Origin: Microthrixaceae bacterium
GTDB lineage: Bacteria > Actinomycetota > Acidimicrobiia > Acidimicrobiales > Acidimicrobilacustridaceae
Direction: 5' to 3'
Assembly (NCBI GenBank): GCA_947449015.1
Contig: CANFQA010000009.1
Span: forward strand, 1-64,000
Length of the DNA: 64,000 bases
Shown here: positions 1-7,952 of the stretch, piece after piece
Position numbering within the stretch: position 1 is the first letter of the stretch
Layout of the letters: each line of letters opens with the position of its first letter
The notes under the pieces: model-generated
Told to the model about the DNA's origin: nothing
Databases searched by the model: none
The model's input: only the letters and a program-made list of their open reading frames with translations
Translations under genes and position numbers: made by a program

Positions 1-25
1 GTTGTTGTTTGGAGCGGACGACGAG
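1..25. repeat. 25-nt direct copy of tRNA-Gly 3' end and flank
   Basis: The first 25 bases are identical to positions 96-120, which hold the 3' end of the tRNA-Gly gene (acceptor strand, encoded CCA, part of the T stem) plus about nine bases beyond it. After base 25 the match stops, so this is not a second tRNA. The copy begins at the window edge and may extend further left. It could be the relic of a tandem tRNA duplication or an attachment-site-like repeat; nothing else here tells which. Confidence 0.6.
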
Positions 26-71
26 AACCGTCGTCGCTGCGCTCCTCCTCCCGAATCTCAATGACGAAACG

Positions 72-102
72 CAACAACCCGGCCTCAAAGGCCGGGTTGT
101 TG
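72..102 (-). terminator. Rho-independent terminator after tRNA-Gly
   Basis: A perfect 13-bp stem (arms CAACAACCCGGCC and GGCCGGGTTGTTG, extended by a T-A pair) closes a three-base loop. It starts directly behind the tRNA 3' end on the minus strand, and is followed there by a short T-containing tail. Position and strength fit termination of the tRNA transcript. Confidence 0.8.
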
Positions 103-104
103 TT

Positions 105-180
105 TGGAGCGGACGACGAGATTCGAACTCGCGACCCTCACCTTGGCAAGGTGATGCTCTACCAGCTGAGCCACGTCCGC
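105..180 (-). tRNA. tRNA-Gly (anticodon GCC)
   Basis: Read on the minus strand the 76-nt gene starts GCGGACG and ends CGTCCGC-TCCA, so the acceptor stem pairs over all seven positions and the CCA is encoded. The D arm contains AGCTGGTAGAG, the anticodon arm pairs TCACC with GGTGA around the loop TTGCCAA (anticodon GCC), and the T loop is TTCGAAT. No intron and no mismatch that would disable it. Confidence 0.95.
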
Positions 181-190
181 AGGGATGATC

Positions 191-218
191 ACTCTAGCAA
201 GCCTCCGGTTCCCGACAA
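191..218 (-). promoter_or_regulatory. Putative promoter of tRNA-Gly
   Basis: On the minus strand a TTGTCG hexamer (213-218) and a TAGAGT hexamer (191-196) are separated by 16 bases, placing the predicted start about ten bases before the tRNA 5' end at 180. Each box matches four of six consensus positions, so this is a plausible sigma-70-type promoter but not a proven one. Confidence 0.4.
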
Positions 219-248
219 AAAGCGGGGCTTCTCCGGGTCAAGAAGTGA

Positions 249-473
249 TCAGGCTGTCGGTGGGCGCAAATCGACCGTGAGGGTCAGCACGCCGTCCACA
301 ACTTCGGCCGCGGCGTCGCCGATGATGGCGAAATCCTGAAAGTCGAACTGGGCCTGCTCGATGAATCGGGCCCGTTCTTCGCCGGCGATCGGCGGTAGTG
401 GCCGGTTCTTGACTGCGTGGGCCCGGTCACGGAACCGCTGCAGCATTGCGTCGAGATCAAGAGCGTTTGTCAT
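249..473 (-). CDS. Small hypothetical protein, 74 aa
   Basis: I do not recognise a family. The protein starts MTNALDLDAMLQRF at the ATG at 473 and ends in a run of alternating hydrophobic residues (GVLTLTVDL). It has no signal peptide, membrane segment or cysteine. A longer reading back to 581 would run into the end of the next gene, and the N-terminal part of that reading has no family-like character, so I prefer the internal ATG. It lies five bases downstream of the Thr-rich membrane protein on the same strand and could belong to the same transcript. Confidence 0.5.
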   Translation of the reverse strand: MTNALDLDAMLQRFRDRAHAVKNRPLPPIAGEERARFIEQAQFDFQDFAIIGDAAAEVVDGVLTLTVDLRPPTA

Positions 474-477
474 GTCT

Positions 478-1062
478 CTACGGTAGATCGGCGCGAGGAT
501 TTTCGCTCCCGACTGGCCGGGTTTGTCGCCAGTAGACCACGGTGAGCACCACGAAGCCTGCGGCAACGGCGAGCAGCCCAATGATGACCATGGTCACTTT
601 GAGTCCAGTGGACAGGCCCCCGCTCGACTTGGGACTACTGAACCCAGGAGGCGCGCCCGCATTGCGGCCAACTTTGGTCGTGGAGGTGCTCGACGTGGTG
701 GACGATGTAGTGGTCGAACTGCTCGACGATGAGTTCGATCGTGCTGTCGTCTGCGGGTTCGTTGGAGCAGGCGTAACAGCTACGGCTTCAGTTGTGGTGG
801 AGGACTCCACGGTGGTGGTCGGAGCTTCGGTAGTGGTTGGTGCTTCGGTGCTTGTCGGAGTCTCCGTCGTTGTTGGGGCTTCGATCGTGGTGGTGGTGTC
901 CTCAGCGCTGACAGCTGACGCAAGTCCCACGGTGAGCGTCATGAGCCCCACTCCGAGCAGAACCGCCGCGGCGGCACGCAGCCGTCGAAGATCGGTCGCT
1001 TTGCGAGGTCGGGAGGAATCTGGTGCCGGCACGCAGAGCACCATAGTTGGCGGCATCTTCAT
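478..1062 (-). CDS. Thr/Ser-rich membrane-anchored surface protein
   Basis: The 194-aa product has a positively charged N-terminus and a hydrophobic segment near residues 31-53 ending AVSA, which looks like a signal peptide. A low-complexity region follows, with repeated TTTEAPT-like units and then Ser runs (about 55-130), and after a short linker comes a single membrane helix (about 153-177) with a short charged tail. This is the architecture of a wall-spanning stalk with an uncertain function. Its ATG overlaps the stop of the DNA glycosylase by four bases (ATGA), so it is probably translationally coupled, although no functional link is obvious. An internal Met at residue 7 is an alternative start. 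Confidence 0.65.
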   Translation of the reverse strand: MKMPPTMVLCVPAPDSSRPRKATDLRRLRAAAAVLLGVGLMTLTVGLASAVSAEDTTTTIEAPTTTETPTSTEAPTTTEAPTTTVESSTTTEAVAVTPAPTNPQTTARSNSSSSSSTTTSSTTSSTSTTKVGRNAGAPPGFSSPKSSGGLSTGLKVTMVIIGLLAVAAGFVVLTVVYWRQTRPVGSENPRADLP

Positions 1063-1838
1063 CGTTGGTGGAGCGGGCAGGAATAGGTGGTCCGCCCACC
1101 AATTGTCCGGCGCAGCAGTGGCGAACCGTCGGCAGGACAGTTCCCTTGGCGACTTCGACTGTCCTGGAGATCCCCGAGATGAGATCCACCGCGAGCACCA
1201 AGAACTCGCAGCGTGTGCCGCATCACACGGCGCAGCGTCACGACCTCGTCATGGCTGAGTGAGCCCGCCGCGCGGGCGGGGTCGAAGCCTGCTCGCCACA
1301 AGGTTTCGTCAGTGAGCAAATTCCCGAGACCGGCAAGGCGCGCTTGGTCCATCAGTCTGGCCTTTAAAGGTGCGTTGCTGTCCGCAAGTAGCGCGGTGAG
1401 TTGCCGCAGAGTCACCTCAGCGGCATCGGGACCAAGTCGTTGCTCATCGGGGTTGAGTTCGACACCACCGAGACGGCGGGGGTCACGCATACGCAGCGCA
1501 CCACCGTCCTCGAAGTGCAGAACGAATCGTTCCCAGGCCGGGTCGCGTCGATGGCTTGCGTACTCCAATGCGTCGATCGCGTCAGCCCCGTCAACGTCGA
1601 GAACGCCGGTCATGCCGAAACGGAGTCCGATAGTTGGTCCGGTGGTGTCGAGAAGAAGCAGTTTCCCGCGACGACGATCATCGATCACGGTCTCGCCAAC
1701 CAGTACCGTGATGACGGAACCAGCGTCGATCCCGCCTTTCAGGTACCACGCATCAGGCGCATCGATCCCCACGATGCGTCGTCCCAGTTTCGTGGCAGCA
1801 GCGCGCCGATAGATCTCGACCTCGAGCATCTCGGGCAT
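1059..1838 (-). CDS. Fpg/Nei-family DNA glycosylase
   Basis: The 259-aa protein belongs to the formamidopyrimidine-DNA glycosylase/endonuclease VIII family of base-excision repair. It begins MPEMLEVE, giving the catalytic Pro2 and Glu3; Lys59 sits in RRRGKLLLL as in Fpg. The helix-two-turn-helix region is near 160-185 (DQARLAGLGNLLTDETLWRAG). The C-terminal zinc finger is altered: the usual four cysteines are C234, D237, C254 and H257, so two ligands are substituted although metal binding is still conceivable. Length is slightly below the usual 270 aa. Whether it acts like Fpg (8-oxoG) or Nei (oxidised pyrimidines) cannot be decided here. Confidence 0.85.
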   Translation of the reverse strand: MPEMLEVEIYRRAAATKLGRRIVGIDAPDAWYLKGGIDAGSVITVLVGETVIDDRRRGKLLLLDTTGPTIGLRFGMTGVLDVDGADAIDALEYASHRRDPAWERFVLHFEDGGALRMRDPRRLGGVELNPDEQRLGPDAAEVTLRQLTALLADSNAPLKARLMDQARLAGLGNLLTDETLWRAGFDPARAAGSLSHDEVVTLRRVMRHTLRVLGARGGSHLGDLQDSRSRQGNCPADGSPLLRRTIGGRTTYSCPLHQR

Positions 1839-1879
1839 CAGCCGACTCCGCCTGTTCCCATGGGCTCGTGAGTCTCAGT

Positions 1880-3061
1880 TCACCGCAGCGAGGTGACCGC
1901 AGCGAGCGCCTGTTGGAAATCAGCAACCAGATCACCAGCGTGTTCCAGACCAACCGAAACTCGGACCGTTCCCGGACGTATCCCGTTGGCCTCAAGTTCC
2001 TCAGCAGTGAGGTTCACGTGCGTCGTCGATGCCGGATGGGTCACGAGCGTCTCCGGCCCGCCAAGCGAAGTTGCCAGTTGGGCGATCTGCAACGACTCCA
2101 CGAACACCCGCCCAGCTTCGAGTCCACCCGAGAGATCAAAGGTGAGCAGACCGCCGGGCAGAGCCATCTGCCGCTGCGCGAGTTCGTACTGCGGATGTGA
2201 TTCGAGGCCCGGCCACCTCACCTCTTCGATCACTGCATTGCCTTCGAGGAAATTGGCGAGCTCGCCCGCATTCGCGCTCTGACGCTCAAGACGCACACCG
2301 AGAGTGCGCAGTCCGCGCGTGCCATTCATGGCATCGAACGGCGATGCATTTGCTCCCTGCAACACGGCGAAGGAGTAGAGCCAGTTGACCAATTCAGCTG
2401 AACCAGCAACGACGCCGAGAGTGGCGTCGTTGTGCCCAGCAATGGCTTTGGTTGCCGAATGGATAACGAGGTCCACGCCGTAGTCGAGCGGCCGCTGCAC
2501 CAATGGAGTGGCGAATGTGGAATCGACCACAGTCATTGGTCCGGCGATAGCTCCGAGTTCGGCAAGGTCAACGAGATCAAGACGGGGGTTCGCCGGAGTT
2601 TCTGCGAACACCAGCGTGGTCCGCCCAGGAATCACCGCAGCGGCAAACGCTCCAGGTTCGGTGGCATCCACGAACGTCACGTCGATGCCGAATCGCGGAC
2701 ACACCGTTTGCAGCAGAAGTTGCGTGCCGGCATACAACTGACGCTGCGCAACGATGTGGTCGCCCTTGGAGCAGAGCCCCAGGACAACAGCGCTAATCGC
2801 GCCCATTCCCGACGCGAATGCTCGAGCAGTCTCGGCACCCTCAAGCTGGGCAATGGCATCTTCGAAACCATTCACAGTGGGATTGCCATACCGGCTGTAG
2901 AAGCGCGCAGCTCCAACACCGGTGGCCATACGACGACCCTCCTCCACCGTGGGAGTCACAAACGTGGTCGTGGCCCACAGAATCGGAGCAAGCGCTGTGT
3001 CGTTGTCGGCTCGGCCCGCACGAATAGCGCGAGTTTCGGGATGCAGTTCGTCAGAAGTCAT
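1880..3061 (-). CDS. PLP-dependent trans-sulfuration enzyme (MetB/MetZ/MetY-like)
   Basis: The 393-aa protein is a Cys/Met-metabolism PLP enzyme. The signature region HSATKAIAGHND carries the PLP lysine, and the SRYGNPTV and SGMGAISA motifs for PLP-phosphate and substrate binding are present. Its ATG overlaps the metX stop by four bases, so it sits second in a SAM-riboswitch-controlled operon and very likely uses the O-acylhomoserine made by MetX. Length fits cystathionine gamma-synthase or O-succinyl/acetylhomoserine sulfhydrylase of the shorter (MetZ/MetB) type better than the 430-450-aa MetY. The exact sulfur donor (cysteine or sulfide) cannot be read from the sequence; methionine gamma-lyase is a less likely alternative. 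Confidence 0.85.
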   Translation of the reverse strand: MTSDELHPETRAIRAGRADNDTALAPILWATTTFVTPTVEEGRRMATGVGAARFYSRYGNPTVNGFEDAIAQLEGAETARAFASGMGAISAVVLGLCSKGDHIVAQRQLYAGTQLLLQTVCPRFGIDVTFVDATEPGAFAAAVIPGRTTLVFAETPANPRLDLVDLAELGAIAGPMTVVDSTFATPLVQRPLDYGVDLVIHSATKAIAGHNDATLGVVAGSAELVNWLYSFAVLQGANASPFDAMNGTRGLRTLGVRLERQSANAGELANFLEGNAVIEEVRWPGLESHPQYELAQRQMALPGGLLTFDLSGGLEAGRVFVESLQIAQLATSLGGPETLVTHPASTTHVNLTAEELEANGIRPGTVRVSVGLEHAGDLVADFQQALAAVTSLR

Positions 3062-4272
3062 GGGGTACTCGTTCGGTGGTTGGACCGGAGATTTGTGAGG
3101 AATGGAGCAACAGCCTCGCCGACCTGATCGGTTCGAGTGAGGAATCCATCGTGACCTTCAGCGCACGCAATGACCCCGTGAATGACTGAGCCCCCGTTGG
3201 CATCAATGAGGTCACGCAGAAGTTCCTGCTGATAGGGCGGATAGAGCGCGTCAGAGTCGATCGCCATGGTGAGCACAGGCGCGGTAATTCGGGCCAGCGC
3301 GCGCTGCAGGCCCGAGCGGCCGCGGCCGATGTCATGAAGGTCCATGGCGCGGGCAATTGTGAGATATGAGTTGGCGTCGAACCGACGCGCCAGCTTGGCG
3401 CCCTGGTTGTCGAGATAGTTCTCGACCTGAAATCGCTGCCAGGCAGTGAATCCGTTGTCGAGTTGGTCGTATTCCTTGCGATCGAACCGCTCTGCGAACT
3501 CCGCTTCAGCCCGATAGGTGATGTGAGCCATCTCGCGCGCCACTGCGAGGCCCTGATGCGGGCCTTCACCGGGTGCGGCGTCGTAGTAGTCGCCACCATT
3601 CCACTTGGGATCAAGCACAATGGCGCTGCGCTGCACGCTCGAGTACGCAATCTGCTGGGCGCTGGCGGCCGCGGTGGTGGCAATTGCCACCAAACCACCA
3701 ACGCGATCGGGGTACATGATCGCCCACTCCAACGCCTGCATCCCGCCCATTGAGCCGCCAATCACCGCGAGCCACTTTTGGATACCAAGCGCATCGGCTA
3801 CGGCTTCTTGGGTGCGCACAATGTCACGAATAGTGATGGTGGGGAAGGTCGAACCGTAGGGACGGCCAGTGGCCGGATCAATCGAGGATGGCCCTGTGGA
3901 GCCCTGACAGCCACCAAGCACGTTGACGCACACCACGAACAGCTCGTCGGTGTCGACCGCTCGACCCGGACCGATCAAGCGATTCCACCATCCCTCAACT
4001 GAACGACCCACAACGAGCTCGCCAGCTGCGTGACTGTCGCCAGTGAGCGCATGACAGACCAGCACCGCGTTCGACGCATCAGCAGCGAGCGTGCCCCATG
4101 TTTCGTAGGCCACCGTGACACCGCGCAGAACTCCCCCACCCTCAAGGGTGAATGGTCGACCCGGCGCAACCTCCACGAACCGGCGATCGCCCGCGGGGTC
4201 GCCAACTCGCCACGCGCCTGAGGCGGGCAGCAGGTCGGCGCTCAGCGGCGCCCGACGGGTGGGCTTGGTCAT
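3058..4272 (-). CDS. metX: Homoserine O-acetyltransferase
   Basis: This is an alpha/beta-hydrolase-fold acyltransferase that activates homoserine for methionine synthesis. It shows the family motifs CHALTGDSHA, NVLGGCQGSTGPSS and the nucleophile elbow GGSMGGMQ; the late DSD and EGHDGF segments supply the catalytic Asp and His. I place the start at the second ATG of an ATG-ATG pair because AGGAG lies four bases ahead of it. A longer reading frame to 4389 runs through the riboswitch and is rejected, leaving 404 aa. It heads an operon with the trans-sulfuration enzyme and is predicted to be shut down when SAM is abundant. Confidence 0.92.
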   Translation of the reverse strand: MTKPTRRAPLSADLLPASGAWRVGDPAGDRRFVEVAPGRPFTLEGGGVLRGVTVAYETWGTLAADASNAVLVCHALTGDSHAAGELVVGRSVEGWWNRLIGPGRAVDTDELFVVCVNVLGGCQGSTGPSSIDPATGRPYGSTFPTITIRDIVRTQEAVADALGIQKWLAVIGGSMGGMQALEWAIMYPDRVGGLVAIATTAAASAQQIAYSSVQRSAIVLDPKWNGGDYYDAAPGEGPHQGLAVAREMAHITYRAEAEFAERFDRKEYDQLDNGFTAWQRFQVENYLDNQGAKLARRFDANSYLTIARAMDLHDIGRGRSGLQRALARITAPVLTMAIDSDALYPPYQQELLRDLIDANGGSVIHGVIACAEGHDGFLTRTDQVGEAVAPFLTNLRSNHRTSTP

Positions 4273-4310
4273 CATGCTCCTCGAACTGGTGGTTGTCACC
4301 ACCTCACGAT

Positions 4311-4406
4311 GGTGACCGCATCCCCGCAAAAAGCGGGTTGGCACCTTGGGTGTTCGCCCCAGGTTGCCGAGCCCAGTTTCCCGGGCCACTCCTGATGTGG
4401 ATCACC
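4311..4406 (-). promoter_or_regulatory. SAM-I-family (S-box) riboswitch upstream of metX
   Basis: Read on the minus strand, the 96-nt element has a long P1 (GGTGATCC-A-CATC pairing with GATG-C-GGTCACC), P2 closed by a GAAA loop (CCCGG/CTGGG), the conserved CGGCAACC, P3 (TGGG/CCCA), the conserved AAGGTGCCAA and P4 (CCCGC-TTTTT-GCGGG). These core blocks and their order are those of the SAM-I clan, including the actinobacterial SAM-IV and SAM-I/IV variants. Between aptamer and start codon a GGTGGT-GACA-ACCACC hairpin overlaps a GGTGAC segment that can pair with the GTCACC of P1, a likely switching element. I cannot tell whether it acts on transcription or translation. Confidence 0.85.
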
Positions 4407-4499
4407 ATGCTGCCCGAGTCGGCCGAGTCCGGTCAAACACCGAGCCCAATTCGCGATGAAAGAATCGACAGATTGTCTGCCAGAACATAGAATTCGTAC

Positions 4500-4898
4500 A
4501 TGACAGCTTCCTCGATCGAACCCACTGGCGACCAGCTCGCAACCCTGCTTTCCTCCTCCGATGAGGGGCCGGTTGTCATGCTCAACCTGCTGCGCTACCT
4601 CGATTTGGCCAGCGACGGCAGCGGTCGCACCGGCCGCGAGGCATACAACGACTACAGCGCCGCGGTACTACCCATGGTGGCAAACCGTGGCGGCGGCATT
4701 GTCTACTTCGGAACCACCAGTCCGACAGTGGTCGGCCCGACCGATGAGCAGTGGGACGACATTGTGCTGGTGATGTATCCGAACCGCGCCGCGTTCATCG
4801 ACATGACGTCGAGCCCCGAGTACATCGCCATCATGGGTGACCGTGCCGCCGCGCTTGCCGACAGCCGCTTGGTGCCCACCTCGCAGATCAATTTCTGA
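4500..4898 (+). CDS. DUF1330-type dimeric alpha/beta-barrel protein
   Basis: The 132-aa product carries the pattern of the DUF1330 family: a VVMLNLLRY opening strand, YNDYSAAVLPMVANRGGGIVYFG in the middle and FIDMTSSPEYIAIMGDRAAALADSRLVP near the end, typical of ferredoxin-like dimeric barrels. No enzymatic activity is established for the family. It stands alone, divergent from metX; the intergenic region is largely occupied by the riboswitch leader on the other strand. The start ATG is the only reasonable one. Confidence 0.75.
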   Translation: MTASSIEPTGDQLATLLSSSDEGPVVMLNLLRYLDLASDGSGRTGREAYNDYSAAVLPMVANRGGGIVYFGTTSPTVVGPTDEQWDDIVLVMYPNRAAFIDMTSSPEYIAIMGDRAAALADSRLVPTSQINF

Positions 4899-4904
4899 TC
4901 CACA

Positions 4905-6125
4905 GTGTCTGAGACCCTTCGAGTTCAAGGGTCGCCCGTGAATTCGATCGTCATCATCGAGGATCGGGCCCATCTGCGCGTTGGGCACTTCCCTAGCTTG
5001 TTCGCAAACCTTGCTGATGATTTCGTCGAGTTGGGAATTCAGGTCGACGTCTTGACCCGGCGGGGTTGGGCACTTGAGGGCACCCGTGGCCGCGAATGGA
5101 ACCTTCATGAAGCCGGACCGCTCGCTGAGCTCTTCCATAGAGTCGCACGCCGGGCAATGGCTACAAGTCGCTATTTCGCTGGACACACAACTGGTGACAT
5201 CGGAATCCGATCCTATTTCGGCGCCTTTTTGCGCACCATCGTGCTTATCGTCTCGGCTCGCCGACTGGCTCGAGCCGGTTCGGGCGATCCGGCACCGATT
5301 GTTGTCGTTGCTATGGACTTCGTTCCCGCATTGCTCTCGATATTCGGTGGTGCCGACCGGTGGCTGATCTGGCAGTTCCATGACGATGTGGAGTTGAGTT
5401 GGCTCGCCCGAGCCGTTGAGGAAACTCGCAGACTCTTCAGACGCCCTGCTCACCATGTGACTGTTGCGGTGCACGATGAACGCTGGTTCGACGCTGTATC
5501 TGAACGACTCCCCTACTTCGAAGTCGTGAACATTCCGCTCGTGGCCAGCCGAAAAGGCGATAGCCAACGAGACCAATCGCGCGTCGCTCTCAATCTTCAC
5601 GCAGACGACAAGGTGGCCCTGTTATTCGGCACTGGGCACCGAGGCCAGTCCCCCGAGGTCGTCGTTGAAGCGTTTCGGCAGCGTCCCGATTGGCAGTTGG
5701 TCATTGGCGGCAAAGTCTGTGCACGACTTAGCGCCGCAAGCTTGGAGGATTGGGAAACCCCACCGTTGATGTTCGGAACCTTTGTTGAGGAATCTGTCCG
5801 CGACAACCTTTTCGCCAGCAGTGATCTTGCCGTGCTTTCCTTTGTTCCCGACTTTGAGCTCACCTCAGGGACCGTGATGGATGCGGCCTCTCTTGGAGTA
5901 CCAATCCTCGCGTCCTCGGGTTCGCTCGCTGCGGGCCTTGTTGAACAATCAGGCGCAGGAGAAGTGTTCCAGGCAGAGTCATCGCAGAGCCTTCTCGAGG
6001 CGCTGGATCGAATCGACGTTGACCTCGCGCAGCAAGGATCGACGAGACTCCGAGAGATGTACTCAGGCGCAGTGGTCTGTCGAGCACATCTCAAGTTGCT
6101 CGACAGAGAAGCCTGGGGCAACTAG
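4905..6125 (+). CDS. Glycosyltransferase-like protein (GT-B fold)
   Basis: The 406-aa protein has the two-domain layout of GT4/GT1-like transferases. The N-terminal domain includes HLRVGHFPSLFANLADDFVELG, a glycine/histidine acceptor-side pattern, and WQFHDDVELS. The C-terminal domain has LLFGTGHRGQSPEVVVEAF, LVIGGKV and a late region FVPDFELTSGTVMDAASLGVPILAS resembling the nucleotide-sugar binding E-x7-E neighbourhood. Donor and acceptor are unknown. The frame opens with GTG at 4905, but GTG at 4938, preceded by AAGGG at a good distance, would start directly at the first beta strand and may be the true start. It has no glycan-synthesis neighbours. Confidence 0.65.
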   Translation: MSETLRVQGSPVNSIVIIEDRAHLRVGHFPSLFANLADDFVELGIQVDVLTRRGWALEGTRGREWNLHEAGPLAELFHRVARRAMATSRYFAGHTTGDIGIRSYFGAFLRTIVLIVSARRLARAGSGDPAPIVVVAMDFVPALLSIFGGADRWLIWQFHDDVELSWLARAVEETRRLFRRPAHHVTVAVHDERWFDAVSERLPYFEVVNIPLVASRKGDSQRDQSRVALNLHADDKVALLFGTGHRGQSPEVVVEAFRQRPDWQLVIGGKVCARLSAASLEDWETPPLMFGTFVEESVRDNLFASSDLAVLSFVPDFELTSGTVMDAASLGVPILASSGSLAAGLVEQSGAGEVFQAESSQSLLEALDRIDVDLAQQGSTRLREMYSGAVVCRAHLKLLDREAWGN

Positions 6126-6167
6126 CCACACAACGCACGTCCTTCGCCGACGCGCATCAGAAATCGT

Positions 6168-7337
6168 TCAGGCGCGAACTGCGTCGGCCTTCGGGTCCCA
6201 TGCAGCCAGATCAGATAGGTTCGGATTGTTCGAGAACACCTCGACGATCGGCTGATTCAATTTCAGTCGCTTAAGGAGTCGCTTGACCTCGAGTTCCTCA
6301 TTCCAGAGGACAAGAGTGACAACGACGCCAGACTCGCCAGCGCGCGCCGTACGACCGGAGCGATGCAGGTAGGCCTTGTGATCCTCGGGCGGGTCGTAGT
6401 GGATGACCACATTCACATCGTCGACGTGAATACCTCGAGCAGCCACATCGGTGGCGACAAGCACTGCGAGCTTGCCCTCGGAGAAATCGGCGAGAGCTTT
6501 CTCGCGCTGGCTCTGGCGGAGATCGCCGTGAATGGAGGCAGCTTCGACACCCTCGCGACGCAGATCGCTGGCGACATGATCGGCGGCACGCTTGGTGCGC
6601 ACGAACACGATGGTCCGGTTGGCACCAGCCGCGATCTTGGCCGCAACCCGGATCTTGTCCATATCGTGCACGGCGAGGAATCGATGCGTCATCTGCTCGA
6701 CGGTGACCTGCTCGGAGACAACCTCATGCATGACCGGATCGGTCTGATAGCGCTTGATGAGCGTGTCGACCACGCCATCGAGTGTGGCCGAGAACAGCAA
6801 GGTCTGATGTGAACCGGGAATGTGGCGCAGGATCCACTCAACCTGGGGCAGGAACCCCATATCAGCCATGCGGTCGGCCTCATCAAGCACGACCTGCATG
6901 ATGTCGTCGAGTGAGATTTCCTTGCGGTCGATCATGTCGATCATGCGACCAGGCGTGGCCACGACGACCTCAACACCCTTCTCAAGCTCTGCGACCTGCG
7001 TTTCCATCTTGGCGCCGCCGTAGATGGCGCTCACCGTGAGTGAGCGGGCCTTGGCCAACGGTTCAAGTTCATCTCGCACCTGGGTGGCGAGTTCGCGGGT
7101 AGGCACAAGAATGAGCGCGCGCGGGCGACGGGGTGTGGCTTGAACCACTGTCTCGAGCACGGGCAGACCAAAGGCAAGGGTCTTGCCCGAACCTGTCTTG
7201 GCCTTGCCGCAGACGTCACGTCCCGCAAGCGCGTCGGGGATGGTGAGTTCCTGCACGGGGAATGGGCTGGTGATGCCGCGGGCCTCAAGGGCAGCGGCAA
7301 AATCTGCGGACACGCCGAGATCGGCGAAGGTAGTCAT
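6168..7337 (-). CDS. DEAD-box ATP-dependent RNA helicase
   Basis: All helicase motifs are visible in order in this 389-aa protein: F-x-Q motif (PFPVQ), motif I AKTGSGKT (46-53), PTRELA, GG, TPGR, DEAD (152-155), SAT (183-185), then in the second RecA domain TIVFVRTK, TDVAARGIH and HRSGRTARAG. There is no long basic or RNA-binding C-terminal extension, so it is a minimal helicase core rather than a full CsdA/DeaD. Likely role is RNA remodelling in ribosome assembly or RNA decay. It is transcribed alone on the minus strand; the short gap to the convergent glycosyltransferase shows no terminator. Confidence 0.92.
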   Translation of the reverse strand: MTTFADLGVSADFAAALEARGITSPFPVQELTIPDALAGRDVCGKAKTGSGKTLAFGLPVLETVVQATPRRPRALILVPTRELATQVRDELEPLAKARSLTVSAIYGGAKMETQVAELEKGVEVVVATPGRMIDMIDRKEISLDDIMQVVLDEADRMADMGFLPQVEWILRHIPGSHQTLLFSATLDGVVDTLIKRYQTDPVMHEVVSEQVTVEQMTHRFLAVHDMDKIRVAAKIAAGANRTIVFVRTKRAADHVASDLRREGVEAASIHGDLRQSQREKALADFSEGKLAVLVATDVAARGIHVDDVNVVIHYDPPEDHKAYLHRSGRTARAGESGVVVTLVLWNEELEVKRLLKRLKLNQPIVEVFSNNPNLSDLAAWDPKADAVRA

Positions 7338-7463
7338 AGGGAGCCTTGGGGGAAAGGGAACCCGGTGACGATCGACGATCGAACCCGGTTCCGGTGGTGC
7401 GACGCCCCTCAGACGCCGCCTGTGTACCCCGTCACCCTACCCCTGCTGTGGCAGAAACGCCCC

Positions 7464-7952
7464 TTAACGGGGAAGTACGGCCTCGATCGCAGCCACGAGT
7501 GCATCATCCTCAGGGTCGACGGTGGGACGAAAACGACCCACGACAGCGCCACCGGGAGCCACGAGGAACTTCTCGAAGTTCCACTGGATGTCGCCAGCTT
7601 CGCCCGCTGCATCAGCCACCGCAGTGAGCTCCGCGTAGAGCGCATGTTGGTCGTCACCGTTGACGTCGATCTTCTCGGTCAGCGGGAACGTGACGCCGTA
7701 GGTGGACGAGCAGAACGTGGCGATCTCCTCGGGCGTGCCCGGCTCCTGGCCCATGAACTGGTTACAGGGAACACCCAGCACGGTGAAACCGCGATCGGCA
7801 AAGCGCTTCTGAAGATTCTCGAGTCCTTCGTACTGCGGAGTAAGACCGCACTTGGATGCCACATTCACGACGAGCACGGCCCGATCGTCGAACGCGTGAA
7901 GATCGGCTGCGGTGCCGTCGAGATTGGCGATGGATGCATCAAAGAGGCTCAT
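7464..7952 (-). CDS. Glutathione peroxidase family protein (Cys type)
   Basis: This 162-aa thioredoxin-fold peroxidase has the family motifs NVASKCG with the peroxidatic Cys35 in place of selenocysteine, VPCNQF with Gln65, and WNFEKF with Trp123 and Asn124. The resolving cysteine may be Cys80 in ATFCSS. Bacterial Cys-type members usually take electrons from thioredoxin, which is the likely case here because actinobacteria generally lack glutathione; that is inference. The start overlaps the end of lgt by 14 bases, so the two are probably co-transcribed. Confidence 0.9.
   Translation of the reverse strand: MSLFDASIANLDGTAADLHAFDDRAVLVVNVASKCGLTPQYEGLENLQKRFADRGFTVLGVPCNQFMGQEPGTPEEIATFCSSTYGVTFPLTEKIDVNGDDQHALYAELTAVADAAGEAGDIQWNFEKFLVAPGGAVVGRFRPTVDPEDDALVAAIEAVLPR

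Noticed and set aside
542-1258. Plus-strand 238-aa frame rich in Val
   Set aside because: It is the antisense shadow of the Thr-codon repeats in the surface protein gene.
4273-4389. 39-codon N-terminal extension of MetX
   Set aside because: It overlaps the SAM aptamer and lacks a ribosome site; MetX homologues start at about the MTKP position.
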